Positions 9,542 through 18,377 of a stretch of DNA of 43,228 nt are shown here, one piece after another; positions within the stretch are counted from its first letter, which is position 1; each line of letters begins with the position of its first letter. Below the pieces are notes generated by a model. It did not search any database. It was given only the letters and a program-made list of their open reading frames with translations, and had not been told where the DNA came from. This DNA comes from Bacteroidota bacterium (GTDB lineage: Bacteria; Bacteroidota; Bacteroidia; Flavobacteriales; Flavobacteriaceae), in NCBI GenBank assembly GCA_947466955.1, contig CANIFM010000003.1:1-43228 (forward strand), written 5' to 3'. Position numbers and translations under genes: made by a program.

Positions 9542-11866
9542 ATGCAAAAATACATTAGCCAACTTAACGAAGCGCAACAAGAACCAGTTCTGCAAAAGGA
9601 CGGGCCAATGATAATTATTGCGGGTGCAGGCTCAGGAAAAACACGCGTTCTAACCATTAGAATCGCCTATTTGATGAGTTTGGGAGTTGATTCTTTTAGT
9701 ATTTTGGCATTGACTTTTACGAACAAAGCGGCTCGTGAAATGAAGAAAAGAATTTCGGATATTGTAGGTTCCAACGAAGCTAAAAATCTTTGGATGGGAA
9801 CTTTTCACTCTGTTTTTGCAAGAATACTTCGCTCGGAAGCAGATAAATTGGGTTATCCTTCCAATTTTACCATTTATGATACGCAAGATTCTGTGCGATT
9901 GATTTCTTCTGTTATTAAGGAAATGCAATTGGACAGAGATATTTACAAACCAAAACAGGTTTTAAGCAGGATTTCTTCTTATAAAAATAGTTTGATAACT
10001 GTAAAAGCGTATTTCAATAATCCTGAATTGCAAGAGCAAGATGCGATGTCTAAAAAACCTCGTTTGGGTGAAATTTATCAAAATTATGTAGAGCGTTGTT
10101 TCAAAGCTGGCGCAATGGATTTTGATGATTTATTATTGAAAACTAACGAATTACTGACCCGATTTCCTGAAGTTTTAGCCAAATATCAAAACAGATTTCG
10201 ATATATTTTGGTTGATGAGTACCAAGATACCAATCATTCTCAATATTTAATTGTTCGTGCGTTATCCGATAAATTTCAAAATATTTGTGTGGTTGGAGAT
10301 GATGCACAAAGTATTTATGCTTTTCGAGGTGCAAATATCAATAACATTCTGAATTTCCAAAAAGATTATGAAGGCGTAAAAACCTATCGATTGGAACAAA
10401 ATTACCGTTCTACAAAAAATATTGTAGAAGCTGCCAATTCTATTATTGATAAAAACAAAACTAAATTAGACAAAATTGTATGGACTGCTAATGACTTTGG
10501 CGCAAAAATAAAAGTACATCGCAGTTTGACTGATGGGGAAGAAGGCCGATTTGTTGCTAGTACTATCTGGGAGCAAAAAATGCAAAACCAAATGATGAAT
10601 GGCCAATTTGCTATTTTGTATCGTACCAATGCGCAATCTCGTGCGATGGAAGATGCGCTTCGAAAAAGAGATATTCCCTATCGAATTTATGGAGGTTTGT
10701 CTTTTTATCAAAGGAAAGAAATTAAGGATGTTTTGTGCTATTTACGCTTAATTATCAATCCAAAAGATGAGGAAGCATTGATTCGAGTAATCAATTATCC
10801 AGCACGTGGAATTGGCGATACAACAGTTGAAAAACTAACAATTGCTGCCAATCATTACAAAAGATCGATATTTGAAGTAATGCAAAATATTGATAAAATT
10901 GACTTGAAACTGAATTCTGGAACGAAACAAAAACTGACTGATTTTGTGACTATGATTCAAAGTTTTCAGGTTATAAATGAAAATCAAGATGCGTTTTATA
11001 TTGCCGATCACGTTTCTAAAAAAACAGGATTGGTTCAGGAATTGAAAAAAGACGGAACCCCCGAAGGTGTTGCTAAAATTGAAAATATCGAAGAGTTATT
11101 GAACGGTATGAAAGATTTTACCGAAGGGCAAAAAGAAATAGATGGCGCTCGTGGTGCTTTAGCCGAATTTATGGAAGATGTGGCTTTGGCAACCGATTTA
11201 GATAAAGATACTGGCGATGATGATCGCGTGGCATTAATGACCATTCACTTGGCAAAAGGATTGGAATTTCCATCGGTTTTTGTGGTTGGAATGGAGGAAG
11301 ATTTGTTTCCAAGTGCGATGAGTATGAGTACTCGAAGTGAATTAGAGGAAGAACGTCGCTTGTTTTACGTGGCATTAACACGTGCAGAACACCAAGCGTA
11401 TTTGACGTATGCGCAATCTCGTTACCGCTGGGGAAAATTGACGGACAGTGAACCTTCTCGTTTTATTGAAGAAATTGACGGTCAATATTTGGAATATTTA
11501 ACGCCAGAAGAAAATAATTACAGGTACAAACCAATGATTGATAGTGATATTTTTGGTGATGTTGATAAATCAAAATTGCGTTTGGCTAAGCCAATAGGAG
11601 GAACGCCACCTAAGCAATATGGTGATGAGCAACCTGCAACTGTTAGGAAGTTGAAGCCAATGAATTCAAATGCGCCTTCGGGTGCAGCCAACTTATTTGA
11701 CAATAAATTAACGATTGGAAATGTTGTAATGCACGAACGTTTTGGAAAAGGCGAAGTCATTAATTTAGAAGGCGTTGGCGCAGATAAAAAAGCAGAAATC
11801 AAATTTGAAGTTGGCGGAATTAAGAAATTATTACTGCGTTTTGCAAAATTGGACGTAATCGGGTAA
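9542..11866 (+). CDS. UvrD/PcrA-family ATP-dependent DNA helicase
   Basis: 774 aa. AGAGSGKTRVLTIRIAYL, LTFTNKAAREMKKRI, VDEYQDTN, VGDDAQSIYAFRGA, ALTRAEHQAYLTYA. Confidence 0.96.
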   Translation: MQKYISQLNEAQQEPVLQKDGPMIIIAGAGSGKTRVLTIRIAYLMSLGVDSFSILALTFTNKAAREMKKRISDIVGSNEAKNLWMGTFHSVFARILRSEADKLGYPSNFTIYDTQDSVRLISSVIKEMQLDRDIYKPKQVLSRISSYKNSLITVKAYFNNPELQEQDAMSKKPRLGEIYQNYVERCFKAGAMDFDDLLLKTNELLTRFPEVLAKYQNRFRYILVDEYQDTNHSQYLIVRALSDKFQNICVVGDDAQSIYAFRGANINNILNFQKDYEGVKTYRLEQNYRSTKNIVEAANSIIDKNKTKLDKIVWTANDFGAKIKVHRSLTDGEEGRFVASTIWEQKMQNQMMNGQFAILYRTNAQSRAMEDALRKRDIPYRIYGGLSFYQRKEIKDVLCYLRLIINPKDEEALIRVINYPARGIGDTTVEKLTIAANHYKRSIFEVMQNIDKIDLKLNSGTKQKLTDFVTMIQSFQVINENQDAFYIADHVSKKTGLVQELKKDGTPEGVAKIENIEELLNGMKDFTEGQKEIDGARGALAEFMEDVALATDLDKDTGDDDRVALMTIHLAKGLEFPSVFVVGMEEDLFPSAMSMSTRSELEEERRLFYVALTRAEHQAYLTYAQSRYRWGKLTDSEPSRFIEEIDGQYLEYLTPEENNYRYKPMIDSDIFGDVDKSKLRLAKPIGGTPPKQYGDEQPATVRKLKPMNSNAPSGAANLFDNKLTIGNVVMHERFGKGEVINLEGVGADKKAEIKFEVGGIKKLLLRFAKLDVIG

Positions 11867-11905
11867 ACGCTTATAGCATAAGGCTTAAAGCATAAAGAAA
11901 TTAAA

Positions 11906-12526
11906 ATGGCACAATTCATAAAAATATACGAAGATAAACCAAACGAAGCCGCTATTAAAAAAGTGGTTGACGTATTGAAAAATGGTGGTTTGGTGATTTA
12001 TCCAACAGATACAGTTTATGGTTTGGGTTGCGATATTACGAATACCAAAGCATTGGAACGCATTGCAAAAATCAAAGGCGTTAAGCTGGAAAAAGCCAAT
12101 TTTTCTTTTATTTGTTCCGATTTGAGTAACATTTCAGACTACGTGAAGCAAATTGACACCGCAACTTTTAAAATCTTAAAAAGAGCTTTGCCAGGACCTT
12201 ATACTTTCATTTTGCCTGGAAATAATAGTTTACCAAAAGAATTCAAAAAGAAAACTACGGTTGGAATTCGGGTTCCTGACAATGCGATTGCCTTAGAAAT
12301 TGTGCGTCAATTGGGAAATCCAATAGTTTCGACATCCATTCACGATGAAGATGCAGTTTTAGAATATTCTACCGATCCGGAATTGATTTTTGAGAAATGG
12401 CAAAACCTTGTCGATATGATAATTGACGGAGGTTATGGCGATAATATGGGTTCTACAATAATTGATTTATCAGGATTTGAACCTGTTGTTGTCAGAGAAG
12501 GAAAAGGAAGTTTGGATGTGCTTTAA
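11906..12526 (+). CDS. L-threonylcarbamoyladenylate synthase (Sua5/YciO/YrdC family)
   Basis: 206 aa. GGLVIYPTDTVYGLGCDI, LPGPYTFILPG, VGIRVPDNAIALEIVRQLGNPIVSTS. Confidence 0.93.
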   Translation: MAQFIKIYEDKPNEAAIKKVVDVLKNGGLVIYPTDTVYGLGCDITNTKALERIAKIKGVKLEKANFSFICSDLSNISDYVKQIDTATFKILKRALPGPYTFILPGNNSLPKEFKKKTTVGIRVPDNAIALEIVRQLGNPIVSTSIHDEDAVLEYSTDPELIFEKWQNLVDMIIDGGYGDNMGSTIIDLSGFEPVVVREGKGSLDVL

Positions 12527-12619
12527 GAAAGTATTCTGTGTTCAATAAATTAGTAATCAGTTTCAATTTTCTAAAATAAACTAAAATCAATAGCGCTACT
12601 TTTTAGTAATTATTATAAC

Positions 12620-12650
12620 AAAAAACGTCTTGATTTCTCAAGACGTTTTT
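12620..12650. terminator. Bidirectional intrinsic terminator
   Basis: aaaaacgtcttgatttctcaagacgttttt, a hairpin with A/T tails between convergent genes. Confidence 0.9.
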
Positions 12651-12696
12651 GTATTTCTGAACCAACTGAACACTTTTTCAAACTTTACACTGTTCA

Positions 12697-13527
12697 CTAT
12701 TTCTTCTTCATTTCTTTTTCAATCATTTCGTAAAACTCATCGATTTTTGGTAGGATAACAATACGAGTTCTTCTATTGATTGCACGGTTTGCAACAGAAT
12801 TGTTTTCTACCAGTGGAATAAATTCTCCACGACCTGCAGCGATTAATTGTTTTGGATTTACCTTCAATTCATTCGTTAATACACGAACAATTGCAGTAGA
12901 ACGTTTGGCACTCAAATCCCAATTATCAAGCAAGATATTGTTTCCAATGAACGGAACATTATCGGTGTGCCCTTCAACCATACATTCAAATGTAGGTTTG
13001 TCATTGATTATTTTTGCTACTTTCGCAAGCACTTCTTTTGCACGCTCGCTCACTAAATAACTGCCACTTTTGAAAAGTAATTTATCCGCAATAGAAATGA
13101 AAACTACACCTTTTTCAACATTAACTTCAATGTCTGGATCTGACATTCCAACCGAACTTTTTATGCTGGTAACCAATGCAAGAGTAACGCTGTCTTTTTT
13201 GGTCAAAGCATCTTGCATTCTTGTAATTTTCAAGTCTTTTTCCTTAATAGTTTCCAATGCTTTTTCAATGTTTTGAGCTCCTTTAGTTGATAAAGTAGTC
13301 ATATTTCCCATTGTACTAAGTAAATCGGAATTGTTTTTCTTTAGAAAGTCAATCTGACTTGCAATCGCTTCTTTTTCAGTCAAACAAGTATTTAATTTTA
13401 CTGTGCAAGTATTTAACAAATCTTGAATTTCTTTATTTTTAGATTCTAATGCTGCAATTTTTTTCTTTGTGCCGCAAGAAGTTGCTAATAAAGCGACTAA
13501 TGAAACTGCTAAAATGATTTTTTTCAT
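12697..13527 (-). CDS. OmpA family protein with lipoprotein-like signal and coiled coil
   Basis: 276 aa. N-terminal signal ending LLATSCG. C-terminal CMVEGHTDNVPF...NWDLSAKRSTAIVRVL...AAGRGEF...NRRTRIVI. Confidence 0.93.
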   Translation of the reverse strand: MKKIILAVSLVALLATSCGTKKKIAALESKNKEIQDLLNTCTVKLNTCLTEKEAIASQIDFLKKNNSDLLSTMGNMTTLSTKGAQNIEKALETIKEKDLKITRMQDALTKKDSVTLALVTSIKSSVGMSDPDIEVNVEKGVVFISIADKLLFKSGSYLVSERAKEVLAKVAKIINDKPTFECMVEGHTDNVPFIGNNILLDNWDLSAKRSTAIVRVLTNELKVNPKQLIAAGRGEFIPLVENNSVANRAINRRTRIVILPKIDEFYEMIEKEMKKK

Positions 13528-13590
13528 AAGGATTGTTTTTTTGCAAAATTAAGGAAATAAATTGTATAAAAATTAATAGTCTAACTATTG

Positions 13591-14583
13591 TTAAAATAGC
13601 TTTTCAAAAACGATGCCACGTTTAATATAATAACTATAAACGATACTTTTTAGTTTGTAGTATGTTTGCAATTGTGTTTTTCCACGTTTTTTATAATTTA
13701 TTGAAAGGAGATGATAAAAGTAAAAATGAGCTTTTAAAACTGCTATAGTATGTAAAAACTTTCCTTGAAATAAAAATCGGATTCCTGCAATACCATCTAA
13801 AATCATTCTAATTAAAAGTACTTGAAACAAGGATTCTTTAGGTAGGTTTTTTGTTAACATCAATAAAGAATTTCTAAAATTCAGGAACGTTTTTTTAGGA
13901 TTTCCTTCTTTTAATGTAGCACCGCCAACGTGATAAACAGTGGATTTTCCATTGTATTTAACGATGTGATTGTTGTTGAAAGCACGCCAACATAAATCAA
14001 TTTCTTCTTGATGGGCAAAAAAATCGGCATCAAAGCCTTTTAATTCTTTGTAAACTGAACTTCTAATAAAAAAACAAGCACCCGAAGCCCAAAAAATTTC
14101 ACAAGTATCGTTGTATTGTCCGTTGTCTTTCTCTAAAGTTTCAAAAATTCGTCCACGGCAAAAAGGATAACCATATTTATCTATGAAACCTCCACCAGCT
14201 CCTGCATATTCAAAATATTCTTTGCGTTTGTAATCTAATATTTTTGGTTGAATAATGGCAGTTTGTGGTTCGTTTTTGAAGGTTTCAATTATGGATTGCA
14301 ACCAATTTTCGGTAACTTCAACATCAGAATTTACAAGGGCAAAAATATCAGCATCGACATTTTTCAAAGCTTCATTATAGCCTTGTGCAAATCCAAAATT
14401 ATAGTCGTTTTTTATAATTTGAACGGTTGGAAAATTTTCTTTTACAAATGAAATTGAATCATCAGTAGAAGCATTATCTGCAACAAATACAGACGCTTCA
14501 GATGAATATTGAACAACAGAAGGTAGAAATTGTTCCAACAATTTCACTCCATTCCAATTGAGTATGACAACGGCAATTTTCAC
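13591..14583 (-). CDS. Glycosyltransferase family 2
   Basis: 330 aa. VVILNWNGVKLLEQFLPSV, VADNASTDDS, FALVNSDVEV, FFAHQEEIDLCWRA. Confidence 0.93.
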   Translation of the reverse strand: MKIAVVILNWNGVKLLEQFLPSVVQYSSEASVFVADNASTDDSISFVKENFPTVQIIKNDYNFGFAQGYNEALKNVDADIFALVNSDVEVTENWLQSIIETFKNEPQTAIIQPKILDYKRKEYFEYAGAGGGFIDKYGYPFCRGRIFETLEKDNGQYNDTCEIFWASGACFFIRSSVYKELKGFDADFFAHQEEIDLCWRAFNNNHIVKYNGKSTVYHVGGATLKEGNPKKTFLNFRNSLLMLTKNLPKESLFQVLLIRMILDGIAGIRFLFQGKFLHTIAVLKAHFYFYHLLSINYKKRGKTQLQTYYKLKSIVYSYYIKRGIVFEKLF

Positions 14584-15045
14584 TTATTTCATTGAATTTA
14601 AAGATTGATATTCTGGTAATTCAGGTAGGAAATCGTATTTCTCGTTTTCATAATCCATTTTGCAAAAGTAATGATTAAGTCCGTTAGTTACCATCAAATA
14701 TTCGGCATTCAAAGTCATATTGTATCTTGCGATTTGGTCGAATGTGTGTTGCGATATTTTAATTTCGGGGGCTTTACATTCCACTAAAATAAAAATACTA
14801 CCGTCAGGATTGTAAACTACAATGTCATATCGTTTATTTAAACCATTGATTTTCAATAGTTTTTCTACGTTTATATGTGACTTTGGATATTTTTTATCTT
14901 GTAGCAAAAACTGAACTACGTGCTGACGAACCCATTCTTCGGGAGTAATAATTATAAATTTTTTCCTGATTTCATCGAAAATAGCTACTTTATTTTCACT
15001 ATTTTTGAATCGGAATGAATAAGTGGGAAACTGGAGTTGCTTCAT
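14584..15045 (-). CDS. Type I restriction HsdR N-terminal-like domain protein (solitary PD-(D/E)XK nuclease fold)
   Basis: Supplied ORF extends to 15132 but MKQLQFPTYSFRFKN at 15045 is a more natural start. RYDIVVYNPDGSIFILVECKAP fits a D...ExK nuclease core. Confidence 0.85.
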   Translation of the reverse strand: MKQLQFPTYSFRFKNSENKVAIFDEIRKKFIIITPEEWVRQHVVQFLLQDKKYPKSHINVEKLLKINGLNKRYDIVVYNPDGSIFILVECKAPEIKISQHTFDQIARYNMTLNAEYLMVTNGLNHYFCKMDYENEKYDFLPELPEYQSLNSMK

Positions 15046-15204
15046 ATAGCAAAAGTAAGACTTTTTCAATATAGAAAAAAGAGAATAGAAAATAGACAGA
15101 TAGATGATAGATAGAATGATAAATGAGTACAAAATACATAATATTGAAAATATTTTTTTGTCAATCCGAAATCTAAAATAATAAATCCAAAATAATAAAT
15201 CCCA

Positions 15205-16209
15205 ATGGATGAAGTTTTGAAAATTGTTAACGATATTAAAGCTGGAAATATAAAACCAATTTATTTTTTGATGGGCGAGGAGCCATATTATATTGATAAA
15301 TTATCAGATTATATTGAAGAAAATGTACTTTCCGAAGAGGAGAAAAGTTTCAACCAGACGGTGCTTTATGGTCGTGATGTATCTGTTGAAGATATTATTT
15401 CGGCTGCAAAACGCTATCCAATGATGGCTGAACGTCAAGTTGTGATTGTTAAAGAAGCGCAAGATTTGGTAAAAACAATCGATAAATTTGAAAGTTATGC
15501 TTTAAGTCCAATGCCTTCAACTGTTTTGGTAGTTTGTTATAAATATAAAACCTTAGACAAACGCAAAAAAGTAACCAAGCTTTTTGACAAAGCTGGTGTT
15601 GTTTTTGAAAGTAAAAAGCTTTATGAAAATCAAGTTGGTCAATGGATTACAAGGGTTTTACAGACTAAGAAGTTTTCTATTGAACCAAAAGCAAATGCGA
15701 TGTTGGTGGAATTTTTGGGTACGGATTTAGGTAAAATAAATAACGAACTCGAAAAACTACAAATTATTTTGCCTGCTGGAAGTACAATTTCTGCAAAGGA
15801 TATTGAGGAAAACATTGGCTTTAGCAAGGATTTTAATATTTTTGAATTGCGAAAAGCTATTGGCGAACGCAACCAATTGAAATCGTATAAAATTGCACAG
15901 TATTTTTCAGATAATCCGAAAGACCATCCAATGGTAATGACAACGGGATTGATTTTTAGCTTTTTTATACAAGTATTACAATACCACGGATTGAAAGATA
16001 AAAACCCAAAAAATGTGGCTGCGGTTTTAAAAGTAAATCCCTTTTTTCTTAAAGATTATGATGTTGCATTGAAAAATTATCCAATGAAAAAAGTGAGTCA
16101 AATTGTAGCGCTTTTGAGAGATATTGATGTTAAAAGCAAAGGTGTTGGTGCCAATGCAATGCCACAACACGATTTATTAAAGGAAATGTTAGTCGGAATT
16201 TTTAATTAA
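15205..16209 (+). CDS. holA: DNA polymerase III subunit delta
   Basis: 334 aa. IYFLMGEEPYYIDKLSDYIE, LGRDVSVEDIISAAKRYPMMAERQVVIVKEAQ-type motif, ENIGFSKDFNIFELRKAIGERN. Confidence 0.93.
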   Translation: MDEVLKIVNDIKAGNIKPIYFLMGEEPYYIDKLSDYIEENVLSEEEKSFNQTVLYGRDVSVEDIISAAKRYPMMAERQVVIVKEAQDLVKTIDKFESYALSPMPSTVLVVCYKYKTLDKRKKVTKLFDKAGVVFESKKLYENQVGQWITRVLQTKKFSIEPKANAMLVEFLGTDLGKINNELEKLQIILPAGSTISAKDIEENIGFSKDFNIFELRKAIGERNQLKSYKIAQYFSDNPKDHPMVMTTGLIFSFFIQVLQYHGLKDKNPKNVAAVLKVNPFFLKDYDVALKNYPMKKVSQIVALLRDIDVKSKGVGANAMPQHDLLKEMLVGIFN

Positions 16210-16306
16210 GAATTTCAAATATTGATTTTGAAGGAAATCAATTTACATTTGAAACAAATACTATTTTTAACGATATTTGCAACACCAAATTTACAAAACT
16301 TCAGTT

Positions 16307-16489
16307 ATGGGAATGAACAAAAACACCGTTTTAGGATGGGCAACATTGATTATGATACTTATGGGATTATTGTTAATAGGTCTCGGCGTATTCAAATACA
16401 GTGAAATTTCAGGTTGGGGATTTGTGGCTGTTGGCGTGGGTTTTCTCGCAAATGCTTGGGTATTTAGTGCGTTGAAAGGAAGGATTTAA
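16307..16489 (+). CDS. Small two-TM membrane protein (possibly CAL67264 family)
   Basis: MGMNKNTVLGWATLIMILMGLLLIGLGVFKYSEISGWGFVAVGVGFLANAWVFSALKGRI. Internal ATG preferred over 16277. Confidence 0.75.
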   Translation: MGMNKNTVLGWATLIMILMGLLLIGLGVFKYSEISGWGFVAVGVGFLANAWVFSALKGRI

Positions 16490-16573
16490 AATTATGAGTT
16501 ATGAGTTATCAATTTAATAGTAAATGCAAAATTTAAATAAATACAATAAATAATTATATTAAAAAACAATAAA

Positions 16574-18268
16574 ATGGCAGACGATAAAAAAGTAATTTTC
16601 TCAATGCAGAAATTGAGTAAAACCTATCAAGGAGCAGACAAACCGGTATTAAAAAACATTTATTTGAGTTTCTTTTATGGAGCAAAAATTGGTATTCTTG
16701 GACTTAACGGTTCTGGAAAATCGTCTTTACTGAGAATTATTTCGGGTGCTGATAAAAATTATCAAGGTGATGTGGTTTTTCAGCCAGGATATACTGTTGG
16801 CTATTTAGAACAAGAACCAATTCTTGATGATTCGAAAACGGTAATCGAAATTGTTCGTGAAGGAGTTGCCGAAACAATGGCAGTTTTAGAAGAATATAAT
16901 GGTATAAATGATTTATTTGGTCTTCCAGAAAACTATGAAGATGCGGATAAAATGGACAAGTTGATGGATCGTCAAGCGGCGCTGCAAGATAAAATTGATG
17001 CACTTGGAGCTTGGGAAATCGACACCAAATTAGAAATTGCCATGGATGCTTTGCGCACGCCAGAAGGGGATACGCCAATCAAGAATTTGTCTGGTGGAGA
17101 GCGTCGTCGTGTGGCTTTGTGCCGATTATTATTGCAACAACCAGACGTATTATTATTAGATGAACCTACGAATCACTTGGATGCGGAAAGCGTACTTTGG
17201 TTAGAACAGCATTTGGCACAATACGCAGGAACTGTAATTGCGGTAACGCACGACAGGTACTTTTTGGATAATGTTGCAGGTTGGATTTTAGAATTGGATA
17301 GGGGAGAAGGTATTCCTTGGAAAGGGAATTATTCGTCTTGGTTGGATCAAAAATCAAGCAGAATGGCATTGGAAGAAAAAGTAGCTTCGAAACGTAGAAA
17401 AACTTTAGAACGCGAGTTGGACTGGGTTCGTCAAGGCGCAAAAGGGCGTCAGACGAAACAAAAAGCACGTTTGCAGAATTATGATAAATTACTGAATGAA
17501 GACCAAAAACAATTGGATGAAAATTTAGAAATTTATATTCCAAATGGACCTCGTTTAGGAACGAATGTAATTGAAGCCAAAAATGTTGCGAAAGCTTTTG
17601 GCGATAAATTATTATATGATAATTTGAATTTTACTTTGCCACAAGCTGGAATTGTTGGGATTATTGGACCCAATGGGGCTGGTAAATCAACCATTTTCAA
17701 AATGATTATGGGAGAAGAAAAACCAGATTCAGGGGAATTTTTGATTGGAGAAACTGTAAAAATCGCTTATGTCGATCAAGCGCATTCCAATATAAATCCT
17801 GAGAAATCGATTTGGGAAAACTTCGCTGACGGTCAAGAATTGATTATGATGGGCGGAAAGCAAGTAAATTCAAGAGCTTATTTGTCACGATTTAATTTTG
17901 GTGGTGGGGAACAAAACAAGAAAGTTTCGATGCTTTCTGGTGGAGAACGAAACCGTTTGCATCTTGCTATGACTTTGAAAGAAGAAGGAAACGTACTTTT
18001 ATTAGATGAGCCAACGAATGATTTGGACATCAATACGCTTCGTGCTTTGGAAGAAGGTTTAGAAAATTTTGCTGGTTGTGCCGTTGTAATTTCTCACGAC
18101 AGATGGTTTTTGGATAGAATTTGTACGCATATTTTGGCATTTGAAGGAAATTCTGAAGTTTATTATTTTGAAGGTGGATTCTCTGATTATGAGGAAAATA
18201 AGAAGAAACGTTTGGGTGGAGATTTAACCCCGAAACGATTGAAATATAGAAAATTAATTAGAAGTTAA
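16574..18268 (+). CDS. ettA: Energy-dependent translational throttle protein EttA (ABC-F ATPase)
   Basis: 564 aa. Two ABC domains (GLNGSGKSSLLRI, LSGGERRRVALCRLLL, GPNGAGKSTIFKMI, LSGGERNRLHLAMTLK) and EttA-like length. Confidence 0.94.
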   Translation: MADDKKVIFSMQKLSKTYQGADKPVLKNIYLSFFYGAKIGILGLNGSGKSSLLRIISGADKNYQGDVVFQPGYTVGYLEQEPILDDSKTVIEIVREGVAETMAVLEEYNGINDLFGLPENYEDADKMDKLMDRQAALQDKIDALGAWEIDTKLEIAMDALRTPEGDTPIKNLSGGERRRVALCRLLLQQPDVLLLDEPTNHLDAESVLWLEQHLAQYAGTVIAVTHDRYFLDNVAGWILELDRGEGIPWKGNYSSWLDQKSSRMALEEKVASKRRKTLERELDWVRQGAKGRQTKQKARLQNYDKLLNEDQKQLDENLEIYIPNGPRLGTNVIEAKNVAKAFGDKLLYDNLNFTLPQAGIVGIIGPNGAGKSTIFKMIMGEEKPDSGEFLIGETVKIAYVDQAHSNINPEKSIWENFADGQELIMMGGKQVNSRAYLSRFNFGGGEQNKKVSMLSGGERNRLHLAMTLKEEGNVLLLDEPTNDLDINTLRALEEGLENFAGCAVVISHDRWFLDRICTHILAFEGNSEVYYFEGGFSDYEENKKKRLGGDLTPKRLKYRKLIRS

Positions 18269-18273
18269 AGTAA

Positions 18274-18300
18274 AGAGAGACCAAATGGTCTCTTTTTTTT
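18274..18300 (+). terminator. Intrinsic terminator after ettA
   Basis: agagacc-aaat-ggtctct followed by a T run. Confidence 0.9.
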
Positions 18301-18377
18301 ATAAATAAATGGAAAACATTTTCTATAACTACAAAAGGTTTTATACATTCGTAAATTCAAAATTTGATTTATAAATA

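Noticed and set aside
11869-11897. gcttatagcataag/gcttaaagcataaag tandem near-repeat
   Set aside because: Short imperfect repeat of a kind common in AT-rich intergenic DNA; no further structure.
14584-15132. Calling the HsdR-N-like gene a restriction system
   Set aside because: No methyltransferase or specificity subunit nearby; only the nuclease domain is present.
15085-15200. GATAGA-like and aaataataaatcc short tandem repeats upstream of holA
   Set aside because: Low-complexity intergenic filler; could vary by slippage but nothing links it to a function.
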